From NCBI GenBank assembly GCA_963514095.1, contig OY741267.1:31602856-31666855 (forward strand): a DNA stretch of 64,000 nt. The letters run 5' to 3'. Numbering within the stretch: the first letter of the stretch is position 1; each line of letters begins with the position of its first letter. This stretch comes from Eutrigla gurnardus. Its lineage: Eukaryota > Chordata > Actinopteri > Perciformes > Triglidae. The notes beneath the pieces were generated by a model, which had not been told where the DNA came from, did no database searches, and worked only from the letters and a program-made list of their open reading frames with translations. Shown piece after piece: positions 39,948 through 49,690 of the stretch. The position numbers and the translations under genes were made by a program.

Positions 39948-42840
39948 ACCCGCAGGTCAGAGACCGGCCGTTTACACTATCTATTTATAAAACACACATT
40001 AAGGAGTGTTCTGTATTAACCGTTTTGCAAATGACTTGAACGGGTTAGACAGATTTTTATATAATGGCTTTAATACATATTTAAAAGGCATACCCCAGTC
40101 TGCCTGCAGCATTAAAGGCTCCTGTGTAATTGTTGTATGATGCAGAAACATGCCATGTGTTTTACATGTTACAGGTTTGAGACGTAATAAAAGGAACGGT
40201 CATGGGATTTGAGGCTAGCAATTTTCAGGCCTAGTGAAGGACTTTTTTTTTTTTAAACTAAGTTTGAAAAAGTCATGGACCTTTGCTTAACAATAACCTG
40301 TATAATGCATGTGATTCTGTTAAGATCAAGTGGGAACAATACTTAAATGTTTGGACGGATCACTTATGTTACTGAACCTGAGCAGCGGCTTACACTTTGA
40401 CGTGTAAATACTCACAATGTCTTCACTTGAACAAGTCATTCATGCTTCTAACTGCTGCACGAAAGAAGCGTTAAACACCAACCTCATCAGAGCGGAATAT
40501 CATCTGATCTATAGTCTTGATTTGAGTGCTTACAGTGTTCATTTACATTTAACAAGGCTTGTAAATCGAATTGTTCAAGAAAAGTGAAGCACACCAGCAG
40601 ACAAATTTGTGGTTGATGAAAATGCTATTACATTTGGAAACGCACTTTCATGTATCCACAGACATTTCAGAGACTGTCTGGTTGTGTAAATATGCCTCCG
40701 AGTCATAGAAGTCATGGAAATGTATTGGTAAAAATAAGTGTGAGTATATAAAGTGTATGAAACGTGTTTCTTTCACAGGCTGCCAGGAACTGGGACAGAC
40801 CTCTATTCAGAAACCACAAGGTTTCCCCTGTTGCAGCAAATATTTCAGTTAACAAGTATTGTGTTTGTAGCCACAGTCTAATAGCAGCTCATGCCTTCAT
40901 CTCATATTTCTACGTCGCTGTCTAAAAACGATTAAACCGGCTTAACCGCCATGTTGTTGCATTGGGTGACATATTTATTGTTGGTTATGAAATGACTCTG
41001 AGACTGTCGGCATTACTGCACGACCATGGACACTTTTTGTAAATGGTGTTGTAGGATAATTGCCCAAGCCATTTTTTTACTCATTACTTGGCGGACACCA
41101 TTCCTGATGATAGTGGTGGCAACACACTTATGGGATGCTTCACATCAGCATGGAGCAGCAGACTGTCAGGATCGAGGGAACGATCCAGAGAGTGTAATTC
41201 AGAGACAATAAGCCACATAGTTTGGAGGCGTCGGGAGACCAGAATCCAGGACAGTGGCCTATTTTAAGATCATATGCAGCAGCTTCTACTAAAACAGGAA
41301 TGTCTCTAAAACCGTCGACCACAAAGCAGCTTAGTTATTTGGCTTGGAAATGTCAAAATTGATAGATGTGTAAACCACAAATTCAAGAACAGTGTTTGAG
41401 TGAGTTTTGAATGGTGAAAAAAAAACTGAACTTGTCAGCGCAAACTCACATCTCTGCTGTTGAAACTAATGGCTTTGTTTTCCCCAATCAGGTCGGTGCT
41501 GTTTTTACACACTAAAGTAAAGAACAGGAGCTGCTGCAGCCCGTCCACTGCGTGCCAGGCCACACAAAGCTGTCATCTTCATCCTGCAGCTCAGCCAACA
41601 TTAACTGTTCACCATCAACCTGCTTGTAAGGAATATGAAAATGCAGATGAAAAATGGACTTTTATTTGATTTTCCCATTTAAGTTTGGGAGTCAGGTATT
41701 TATTTTTATTACTTTCTGTGTCAAACCTGATTTTACAATGGAAGAATCTGTCCTTCATGGCATGCTGTAATTTAAGGAGCGAAGGAATAAAGTATGTGAT
41801 TATATACTATTCTGTGGATATGTGTAATTATTTCACCTGCAATGATTCAATATCAAGTCAAATTAATTAAGTGTATTTGTATCCAATCATTGGAGTTTGG
41901 AATTGGCACTGTGTGTCACTGAATGCAATGGCAATTAAAATCCTGAATTGAGCCTCTAATGTGTTGGTATATCCCTAAAGAGCTGATCATAATAACAACC
42001 AATATAGGCCGCGTTTTGGTGATGACAACAAAAAGCATTTGAACGCAGTCCATGTTCTAAACAATGTGGGAAAGATGATTGCAGGGTCCCCACAGGTAAG
42101 GGGATATAAAAATGTATTTTCCAGAATGGGAAAATTAGGGGATTTGACTTTGTGTTGTTGGGCCATGGGATAGTTGCCATTTATCAAAATGTAATATTTC
42201 CCATGCTGTATGTCTGCTCAACACCATGACGGGCTGCTTTCCTGTTCATTATAGGTCATGGAGATTCAGCTTTGAAAAAGTCAGGGAATTTGACAATTGA
42301 CTTCAACCCTAGGATTGTTCCTATCCTGAATTTTGACTTTAGCTAATGGGACTACTTTATGAAAGATTTTACAGTGTGTACAAGTCCTATACTATTAAAA
42401 AAATAAAAATAAAGTTGTATACTATGTCAAGAGTTACTAAAGGTTGCAATGGAGTTGCAGAATTAACTAAAACAAATATACCTGATGCCGTTGTAGAAGG
42501 ATCCTTTAAAGTAAATATCCCATAATATAAAGTGACCCATTACCAGTATTAGTCCTGGAACAAAATTATATTAAAGGTACCTTTTTTAAGGTGGTATACG
42601 TTATTGACTTACCTGTAGTAACCACTCATTATCTTACTGAGTTTATTAAACAGTATTATCATCATGCAATTACTTAATGTGCAAAGAAACTAACTATGCA
42701 TAAGTATTGTGTGTTGGGGAAAAAGTACCTAAAAATTGTACTCGTGTGTTACTTGAGTATTTGCTTTCTACCTCTGACGTAGAGCACTGGACAGTACACG
42801 TCATGTGAGCCCTGAGAGCGCTTCGCTTTCGACCTATTTT
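39948..42840. other. uqcr11 3' region and intergenic DNA before mbd3
   Basis: The stretch is AT-rich. Candidate poly(A) signals occur at 40186 (AATAAA) and 41786 (GGAATAAAG). An acceptor-like TTTCACAG at 40772-40779 might begin a noncoding uqcr11 exon. No coding exon was found. A probable repeat lies at 42080-42300. Confidence 0.5.
42080..42300 (+). repeat. probable decayed interspersed repeat upstream of mbd3
   Basis: GCAGGGTCCCCACAGGTAAG at the left and GGTCATGGAGATTCAG...GAAAAAGTCAGGGAATTTGA at the right resemble a vertebrate-wide repeat containing GGGTCCCCACAGGTCATGGA and GAAAAGTCATGGAATTT. The copy is diverged, and family assignment needs a library. Confidence 0.45.
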
Positions 42841-43063
42841 ACAGGCGCGCGGCGGACGCCTTCCGCTCATTGTGTTCCAAGGCCGGCTGGCGGAGTAATC
42901 TGCAGCGGTGAAGGTTCCTGACGGGAGACAGACAGCGGGGATCGATAACAAACCAGACTCGGTGGAAAAAAATTATGACTGCAACAATAGGCAGCTAGCT
43001 GGCTTTCTTTTCTTTTTTTTACAAGCCAGAATCACATGCAAGCAAAGCGAGAACGCAAAGACC
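42840..43063 (+). promoter_or_regulatory. probable mbd3 promoter and 5' UTR
   Basis: CpG-rich stretch (GGCGCGCGGCGG near 42845, GGCCGGCTGGCGG near 42881) directly ahead of the MERK start codon. It has no TATA box. A second CpG-rich patch (43380-43440) with a CRE-like GTGACGTCGG lies ahead of an alternative first exon. Confidence 0.45.
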
Positions 43064-43614
43064 ATGGAACGGAAAGGGTGAGACTTTTAAATGTTCCGTC
43101 GAAGGAGTTAAAATGAAAGTTTCTCTGCAGGAAATGCGCGCATGCATACATGCGTTTCGCAGTTGAGAACAAACACTACACGTAATTGTCAGCGTCTTCG
43201 GTGTCGCGTACACTTCTGTTAGCTCGGCGTGGGCTTCGCTGTGTGTCGGTTCTTCCGCGGTTGTAAACTCGCAACTTTGAACGGGAGCAAACGGCGGCGT
43301 TTCTGGCACGTTGTAGTCACCAACGGCGCTAGCTTGATTAGCTAGCTAAGTTTCATTGTTTACACACGCTTGACTTGCGGTGCGTCGGGCCCGGCGCAGC
43401 GGCGGCCGGTGACGTCGGTGACTATGACTAGGAATGTCGGGTGTCTTGTTGGAAGGTGAGACGCTCTCCCTTATATGAGTCGCTACTTCACTGTCAAACG
43501 GCGGCGGGCGGCTTGTTTGTATCTCAACCAAACAAGCGAAACGTTAGTGGTGAACTGGAATCCGCCTGTAAGCTCCGCCCACACACCCGAGAACATCCAT
43601 CCAAGACCATCTAT

Positions 43615-43648
<34 letters not shown>

Positions 43649-43675
43649 GAAGAACATCCATCCAAGACCATCTAT

Positions 43676-43733
<58 letters not shown>

Positions 43734-43821
43734 GAAGACCATCCATCCAAGACCATCTATCCACACACACACACACACACCCACACACACACCCGAAGAA
43801 CATCCATCCAAGACCATCTAT

Positions 43822-43873
<52 letters not shown>

Positions 43874-43883
43874 GGAGAACATC

Positions 43884-43920
<37 letters not shown>

Positions 43921-43947
43921 GGAGAACATCCATCCAAGACCATCTAT

Positions 43948-44001
<54 letters not shown>

Positions 44002-47000
44002 GAAGAACATCCATCCAAGACCATCCATCCACCCACACACCCAAAGACCACCCACCTGAAGACTATCCACCTGAAGACCATTCAACCAAAGACCATCTAC
44101 ACACACACCCAAAAGACCATCAATCCCACCCAAAGACCATCTATGCATCTACCCACACACCCGAAGACCATCCACCCAAAGATCATCCATCCATCCACCC
44201 ACCCAAAGACCATCCACCCACACACCCAAGAGGTTGTGGGTGGATGATCTCCTGTAGGGTGATGTAACACCACCTCCCGTGGGCGTGGGCAGATGTGCTG
44301 GTCTTGACACATCCCGACTCCTTGTAGTTACACCTGTCAGGGCGGGACAACCTGCAACTTTTCATTGTTTTACAGTTCTATGACCCCCAGAAACCTCATG
44401 CCCCACTTCAACAGGACTCCAGCCCCCGAGTCCTAAGTGCTTTTAATGTCTCAGCTATTGGAGAAATCATGTGATGACGAGCCTTCATGTTTTTCCTTCC
44501 CAGTGTACCTGTTAAGCGCATTCTCAACAAGCCCCAGATCGTCCGAAGCCTTGGCAGCAACCTTCACTCCGATGTGAATCACACCAGCCGGGCTGGTTGG
44601 TCACTCCTGAGCAAAGTGCAGCGCAGCAGGCACAAGCACCTGTATGACACCAACCATCAAGTCAGGGTGAGTCTTTTAGTGTTTGGACATGTTGAAGCAA
44701 ACCAACGGGATCACTGTAGGCATCTTTTTGTAAAACTGACATTGTAACCTGTCAGGTTTCCTTTCTACTGTTAACCGTAAGGAGATTTTTCTTCTTCCCT
44801 CAAAGCTGTTCTTGTTTCATGAGGTGTTCCTGTTCATTGACATCTTCTCATAATTAAATAAGGGATGTAACAGTTGTAACACAACTATTCATGTTTTCTC
44901 TCTTAAAGTCCAAGCCTGATTTAAACACAACACTACCAGTTCGACAGACAGCTTCAATCTTCAAGCAACCAGTGACCAAGGTAACGAATCATCCCACCAA
45001 CAAGGTTAAGACAGACCCACAGAAGGCTGTGGACCAACCAAAACAAGTGAGTCACAGAGCAGAAAACACACTCTTCAGTTCTTTAACCTTTCTTTGCATC
45101 TCCATACTTAATAGCGTTTTCAGAAAACACTAACAGCACCGTTAATACCATAGAAAGGTATATGTTCCTGTAAGTAGCTGTAGGTTTTGCATAGCTGTTT
45201 TGTTTTGTCTCTTTCTGGCTGTATTGTTATGTAGAGAGGGACTGAAGGGTTGGTTCAACCTTGTTTAGTATCCTACATTATTTGTCCAAAATTGTGCTCA
45301 AAACATAACAGGTTTTTTGGGGTTTGCTTCAATCTTCAGTTGTTCTGGGAGAGAAAGTTGAGCGGCTTAAATGCATTTGATATCGCTGAGGAGCTGGTGA
45401 AAACCATGGATCTCCCCAAAGGCTTACAGGGTGAGGTTAACCGAAACAAATATGACAACCTCGTGTGATGCAAAGCTGGAGTGATTTATTTATTTTGGCT
45501 TGACTCGTGCTTCCCTGTTGTCGTCCTGCCTAGGTGTCGGGCCTGCATGTTCCGATAAAACACTTCTTTCTGCCATCGCCAGTGCTCTGCACACCAGCCC
45601 CTCCCCTGTCACCGGACAGCTCACGGCTGCTGTGGAGAAGAATCCTGGAGTCTGGCTCAATACAACGCAGCCTCTCTGCAAGGCCTTCGTAGTGACTGAT
45701 GATGACATCAGGTGAGATGTTCACACAAGCAACACAGCCCTAGTTTTGCCACTGTGGGATAGAGATGTGAATCCTCACTGGCCTTCCACTACAATTCACC
45801 TGCCAAACTTTCTAATGCACAACAATTCTCGGTGCATCTCCATGTATTGCATCTTCAATTTTCTATTTTGCTGTAAACAAGCGCTCACAAACCCTGTTAT
45901 CTAAAAAGAGCTAATCAGAGTACAACAGTCTGTAATATAGAAAGATACATCCTCTCAATACCAGTATCTGTGTGACCAACCTCCATACTTAAACATTACA
46001 GAAACAAAACCTAAATCCTTCTGCATTGCATTGTATTCTGTAATCTAGAAAAATACGGTTTTTGCATGGCAGGTCTAGCCAGGCACTTGCCTGTGGCATT
46101 TTACACTGCATAACACTTCCATAAATTAGCCAAGCGGCGAGCAGATATTTCCTTACACATAACTCTTCTACTCTTACTTGGTTTAACAGTAACATTGTGC
46201 TGAAGAGAGAAACTGATTATGCTCTGTCACTTCATCGTGATGCACCTTATAATTATAATATTCCATGCCTCTACTGCAAGCTCCTTCAATGCCATGAATA
46301 GATTGGAAATTTAAATATGACTAATGCATTTAACCTTGTAAACATTTAGGAGCTCACGGGTGCGTTGACGTGAAAATAACCGATAACCCTGTAGTTCAGT
46401 GGGTGAGGAGCAAACAGGTTTAAATTGCACCGCACGGTGCTTTGGTGGCCATCAGGTGACGACTGAGCATATTATATTCAATTGCTAAACATGTTCCACT
46501 ACTGTAAAAATATATATATTATCGTCAAGTCTTTGCTATGAAAGGTTTGTTTTCATCATCACCTTCTTATTGTATTCTGTTAGAGCTGCAACAATTAGTG
46601 GACTAATCTAAACTAAAACTATATTGATGATTGGTTCATCTTTTAAAGGAATTTTTTGACGCAGCAATGGAAATGTTTTCAGCCTTTATGATGTTAAGAG
46701 TTTTCGACTGACCAAACAAGACCTTTTTAAAGACTTCATCTTGGGCTCTAAAAATTGGGATGGAAGTTTAATTATTTCCCTGAGATTTTATAAATCGAAG
46801 AAAATAATAATAAAAGCTATAATAAGAGTTAGTTGCAGCCCTAATCCTTGTCTGTGTCTCATAGGAAGCAGGAGGACCTGGTGCAGAATGTGAGGCGGCG
46901 GCTGGAGGAAGCCCTCACGGCTGATATGCTGGCTCATATAGAGGACGCCACCATCGCAGACGCAGCAGCCAACAAAGTAGAGGAGAAGGTTGAGGAGGTG

Positions 47001-47018
47001 GACAAGGAGGAATTATAG
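43064..47018 (+). CDS. mbd3: methyl-CpG-binding domain protein 3, form lacking the first half of the MBD
   Basis: Exons: 43064-43077, 44504-44666, 44909-45046, 45340-45430, 45534-45711, 46865-47018. Phases agree; about 245 residues against 291 in human. MBD3 is a core subunit of the NuRD nucleosome-remodelling and deacetylase complex in the nucleus. Clear family blocks are SKPDLNTTLPVRQTASIFKQ, WERKLSGLNAFDIAEELVKT, MDLPKGLQG, AVEKNPGVWLNTTQPLCKAF and DIRKQEDLVQNVRRRLEEAL; the last is the coiled coil that in the family binds GATAD2 (p66). The MBD is broken. The N-terminus MERK (Kozak ACCATGG) is followed by a GT donor where the family reads RWECP, so the exon 1 part of the MBD is absent. Exon 2 resumes where the family has SPSGKKFRSKPQ, here reading VPVKRILNKPQ. 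The conserved Arg of KKFRSKPQ is Leu. The acidic tail is short (VEEKVEEVDKEEL). An alternative first exon 43424-43455 has the same phase. This may be the diverged copy of a teleost duplicate pair. Confidence 0.85.
43424..43455 (+). CDS. mbd3: alternative first coding exon of mbd3 (candidate)
   Basis: An ATG at 43424 opens MTRNVGCLVG and ends with AG before a GTGAGAC donor. Its remainder of two bases matches the acceptor at 44504, giving a serine at the junction. It would yield a 251-residue protein with no MBD exon-1 sequence. I rate it below the MERK exon because MERK is the known family start. A second ATG at 43434 is out of phase. Confidence 0.3.
43570..44240 (+). repeat. compound (CA)n microsatellite and CCATCCATCCAAGACCATCT minisatellite in mbd3 intron 1
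   Basis: (CA)n runs up to about 28 dinucleotides (for example 43676-43731) alternate with an interspersed spacer of about 30 bases that reads AACATCCATCCAAGACCATC then TATCCA. The pair recurs about seven times, then decays into CCACCCAAAGACCATC-type units up to 44230. The frames here are open on both strands (Thr-His or Cys-Val repeats), but this is a trivial effect of the repeat and is not coding. Confidence 0.95.
46582..46842. mobile_element. MITE-like element with terminal inverted repeats in mbd3 intron 5
   Basis: The left end AGAGCTGCAACAATTAGT and the reverse complement of the right end (AGGGCTGCAACTAACTCTT) form imperfect terminal inverted repeats. The inner sequence is AT-rich and resembles a very common fish element with GGGCTGCAACTAACGATTAT ends and an internal GACCAAACAAGAC motif. 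Length is 261 bp, with no coding capacity. It ends only 22 bp before the last coding exon of mbd3. Confidence 0.75.
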
Positions 47019-48060
47019 CCACGGTACACAAAACTGCAGGACTGCTTCCAATGTCGCTCTATCCTCTTCTGTTGGTCCATCCATTGCCCCTGTTGAGTGT
47101 CTTCTACATGTGACATGTCTCTTCTTCATCTCACCCACAGGCTTGTTTCACATGAAGTTTGCTGGTAAACTCCTCATTTTTCAAATAATTGGCTCCATGA
47201 AGACTTAAAACTGAAATAGACCCTGAATGCAGACATGCTGCAGCTTTGCTGACTTAAACAGGGTTGTGTTTATTTTGTATTTTTCTTGTTTTTCTACATG
47301 TGACAGTGTAATCCTGGAAGGGTGCTTTTGGTTTCCAGTTCATTTCTTCTTCTTTTTTTTACCTCTACTAATGTATGGCAACTTTTCTTTTAGACTCTCT
47401 ATACTGTTTAGTGTTTTCAGGAAACGGTGACATACTTTTACCATCGATGCTATACGGAGTCTAAGGAAATTACTGCTCCTGTAAGTTGTTCTTTTAAGGC
47501 AGTTGTGGATGAGGCTCTACACAATGCAGTGTTACAGTTAGTTAACAGCTGGCCAAGCTCTAAGTTAAAAAGGCAAACCTGATGTATGTGACTAACGTGT
47601 GTGTGCGCGTGCGTGTGTGTTGACGTCTTAAGTGTGTTTCTTTTTAACACGTCGCTCTTTATATTTTACTCTGGCACTGCAGGTAGTGTGTTTATGTTTG
47701 GAAGTATAGAAAGTTGGCAGTATGTTTACATGCACACAGCAATCTTGTGGCTGTGAATAATCAAATTTACGTTGTTCAATTAAAAGGTTTTACACTTCAA
47801 AGCAGTGTTATTTGTCAGAATAACCTGAGTTTACATGGTTTTTGCAGTTTAAGTCATGGCAGTTGTATCAGAGAATAATTTATCAGTACGGTTTCGGCGG
47901 CTACATTTGAGTTTAATCGGTAAGAAAAAAGTGTCGACCCTCAGAAAAATACAAACACAACACTGATGTACCTCGTAACAAGATGTACTGTACCTCATTA
48001 CAAGATTCATTATTTGTCAATGTACCATTGTGTCACTGTGAAATAAATGCAGCTCTTTCA
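47019..48060 (+). other. mbd3 3' UTR
   Basis: From the stop codon at 47016-47018 to the AATAAA at 48042-48047 the DNA is AT-rich and noncoding, with a short (GT)n run near 47598. An earlier poly(A) site is possible. Confidence 0.5.
48042..48047 (+). terminator. mbd3 polyadenylation signal (candidate)
   Basis: AATAAA in GTGAAATAAATGCAGC, about 1.0 kb after the mbd3 stop codon. Confidence 0.5.
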
Positions 48061-48689
48061 TGGCTGGTGTTTATGGTTTGTTTCTTGATCACTATAAATA
48101 CATTTAGGAGCATGTGTTGAGCCAAAGCTAATGAGAGTTGGTAAAACGAAGTGAGTATCTTCCAAAGTTCAAATAGTTTTTAGTTCTAATTGGTTTAATT
48201 AAGTTTACCGTGCATAAAGCTGATAGATGTTGCATGTAGGATTTCTAGCTATGTCTATTCTCTACCCCTGGTAAGGTTTTCTGCTTAAATAGATATCAAC
48301 ACTGCCATGAGTAAGACTGATAAGTGATGACATTCACATACATGCGGTACCTACTAAATTCCCTCTTTGTGTACGATTGTAATCCAATCTGAGCCTCTAT
48401 GAATGTAGGGGGGGTAATAAACACATGGTACAAGAGAAAGGATGTGAGGTGTTTATGATATTTATGTGTTTAATGATTGCTTTATTTCTTAGAAAGCACA
48501 CACAGATGCAGCCACTCATAACACCTCAGTGGTAGCCATGATGAACACACCCAAATATGACCATTTTGGAAAAACGTCTCAATACGTTGCGTCTAAATCG
48601 AGCGTTCAACGAGAGGGCGACACCGTAGACTTGAGACACAATAGTGCCAGCAGCGGTGACTTGATGCTCTCCCCTTGCTGCATGTGGCC

Positions 48690-49690
48690 TTTGAACCCAT
48701 TGTTGTGTCGCGGGTGACGTCAGTGCCGTGTGCGGGAGACGGAGCGGCGTGCGCCTGGCGAGACAAAGGCGGCGGACCGAGCGGGGTCAGGCAGCAGAGA
48801 GGACCGCGTTTAACTGAGGGTAACTGCTAACGTGGGTTTCAGCTGGCGGCTCTGACGGCACGCAGGATGAAGACCCAGTGAGACGCTCCCAGGAATACGC
48901 TCCGACTCTCCGGGAGACAAAAACAACAGTGGCCCTCTTCTCGCTTTTAAACGTTTTTCTCGCTACGCCCCCCGTTTAGCGTGCTAGCTAGCTAACGCTG
49001 GTCTCCTCCTCCTCCTGGCTGCCTCATCTTCCTCTCAAAACCTGGGCGACAGGCGGAAAACGGGACCTCGTCGCTGAAGGCAAATACAAAGTAAGTCCGC
49101 CTGTTTTTCTGCACTTGTTTGTTATTTAGAATGGAAAAGCACCGCGGCTGCCCTTTGAGAGTGAGCACAAGTTGGACTGTCAGAGCGGAGCTAGCCGCTA
49201 GCCGCGGTGCTCCCAAACAAAGGGGTCGGCAACGTGACTGTGTGCCGACTCTCTGTAGCTAGCCTGTTAGCTCCGCTGCTGATGCTAACAGATTATATCC
49301 ATATATACCTTTTACTTGTTAAACACCGGATATAGAGCGTGTCTGGGGCTAGTGCCGCATGGCTCCCCGTGCTTGTGTAGGAGGGCACGTCGTTTCCAGC
49401 GGTGGAAGCGGACATGCGTCTCCCGACAAAACAACCTCCTGGACGGTTCAGTTGTCAGACGAGCAGCAACAACAGACAAAGCAACGCGCCCAAATCAACA
49501 CTGCTAATGCATGCTGCTGTTTATCGGTGACCGGCTGCTCCTCTCTGGACCCGCTTCGACTGTTTAACTAAAAGCAAACGATTGACTCTCTTGTTATTTT
49601 TTATTTTCCCCCTTTTTTCCCAGAAGAGGGTGAGCTCACTCCCAACAAAACAAGGCATCCGTGATCTGATGTGAGATCCACGGAGACACT
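48690..49690 (+). promoter_or_regulatory. mex3d promoter and spliced 5' UTR
   Basis: A CpG-rich region starts near 48690. A perfect cAMP-response element TGACGTCA lies at 48715-48722. Purine-rich 5' UTR sequence follows. A good donor CAAA/GTAAGTCC (intron from 49091) and acceptor TTTTTTCCCAG (ending 49623) define a 5' UTR intron of about 530 bp before the ATG at 49691. There is no TATA box. Confidence 0.6.

Noticed and set aside
43078..43140. Possible remnant of the lost MBD coding sequence (short strings reading RRS and SAG after the MERK donor)
   Set aside because: Too short, interrupted by stops and gaps, and expected by chance; not used as evidence.
43441..44247. Long open frames (268 aa and 194 aa on plus, up to 158 aa on minus) of Thr-His, His-Pro or Cys-Val repeats
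   Set aside because: They are produced by the (CA)n and CCATCC minisatellite, have no start or splice context of their own, and lie in mbd3 intron 1.
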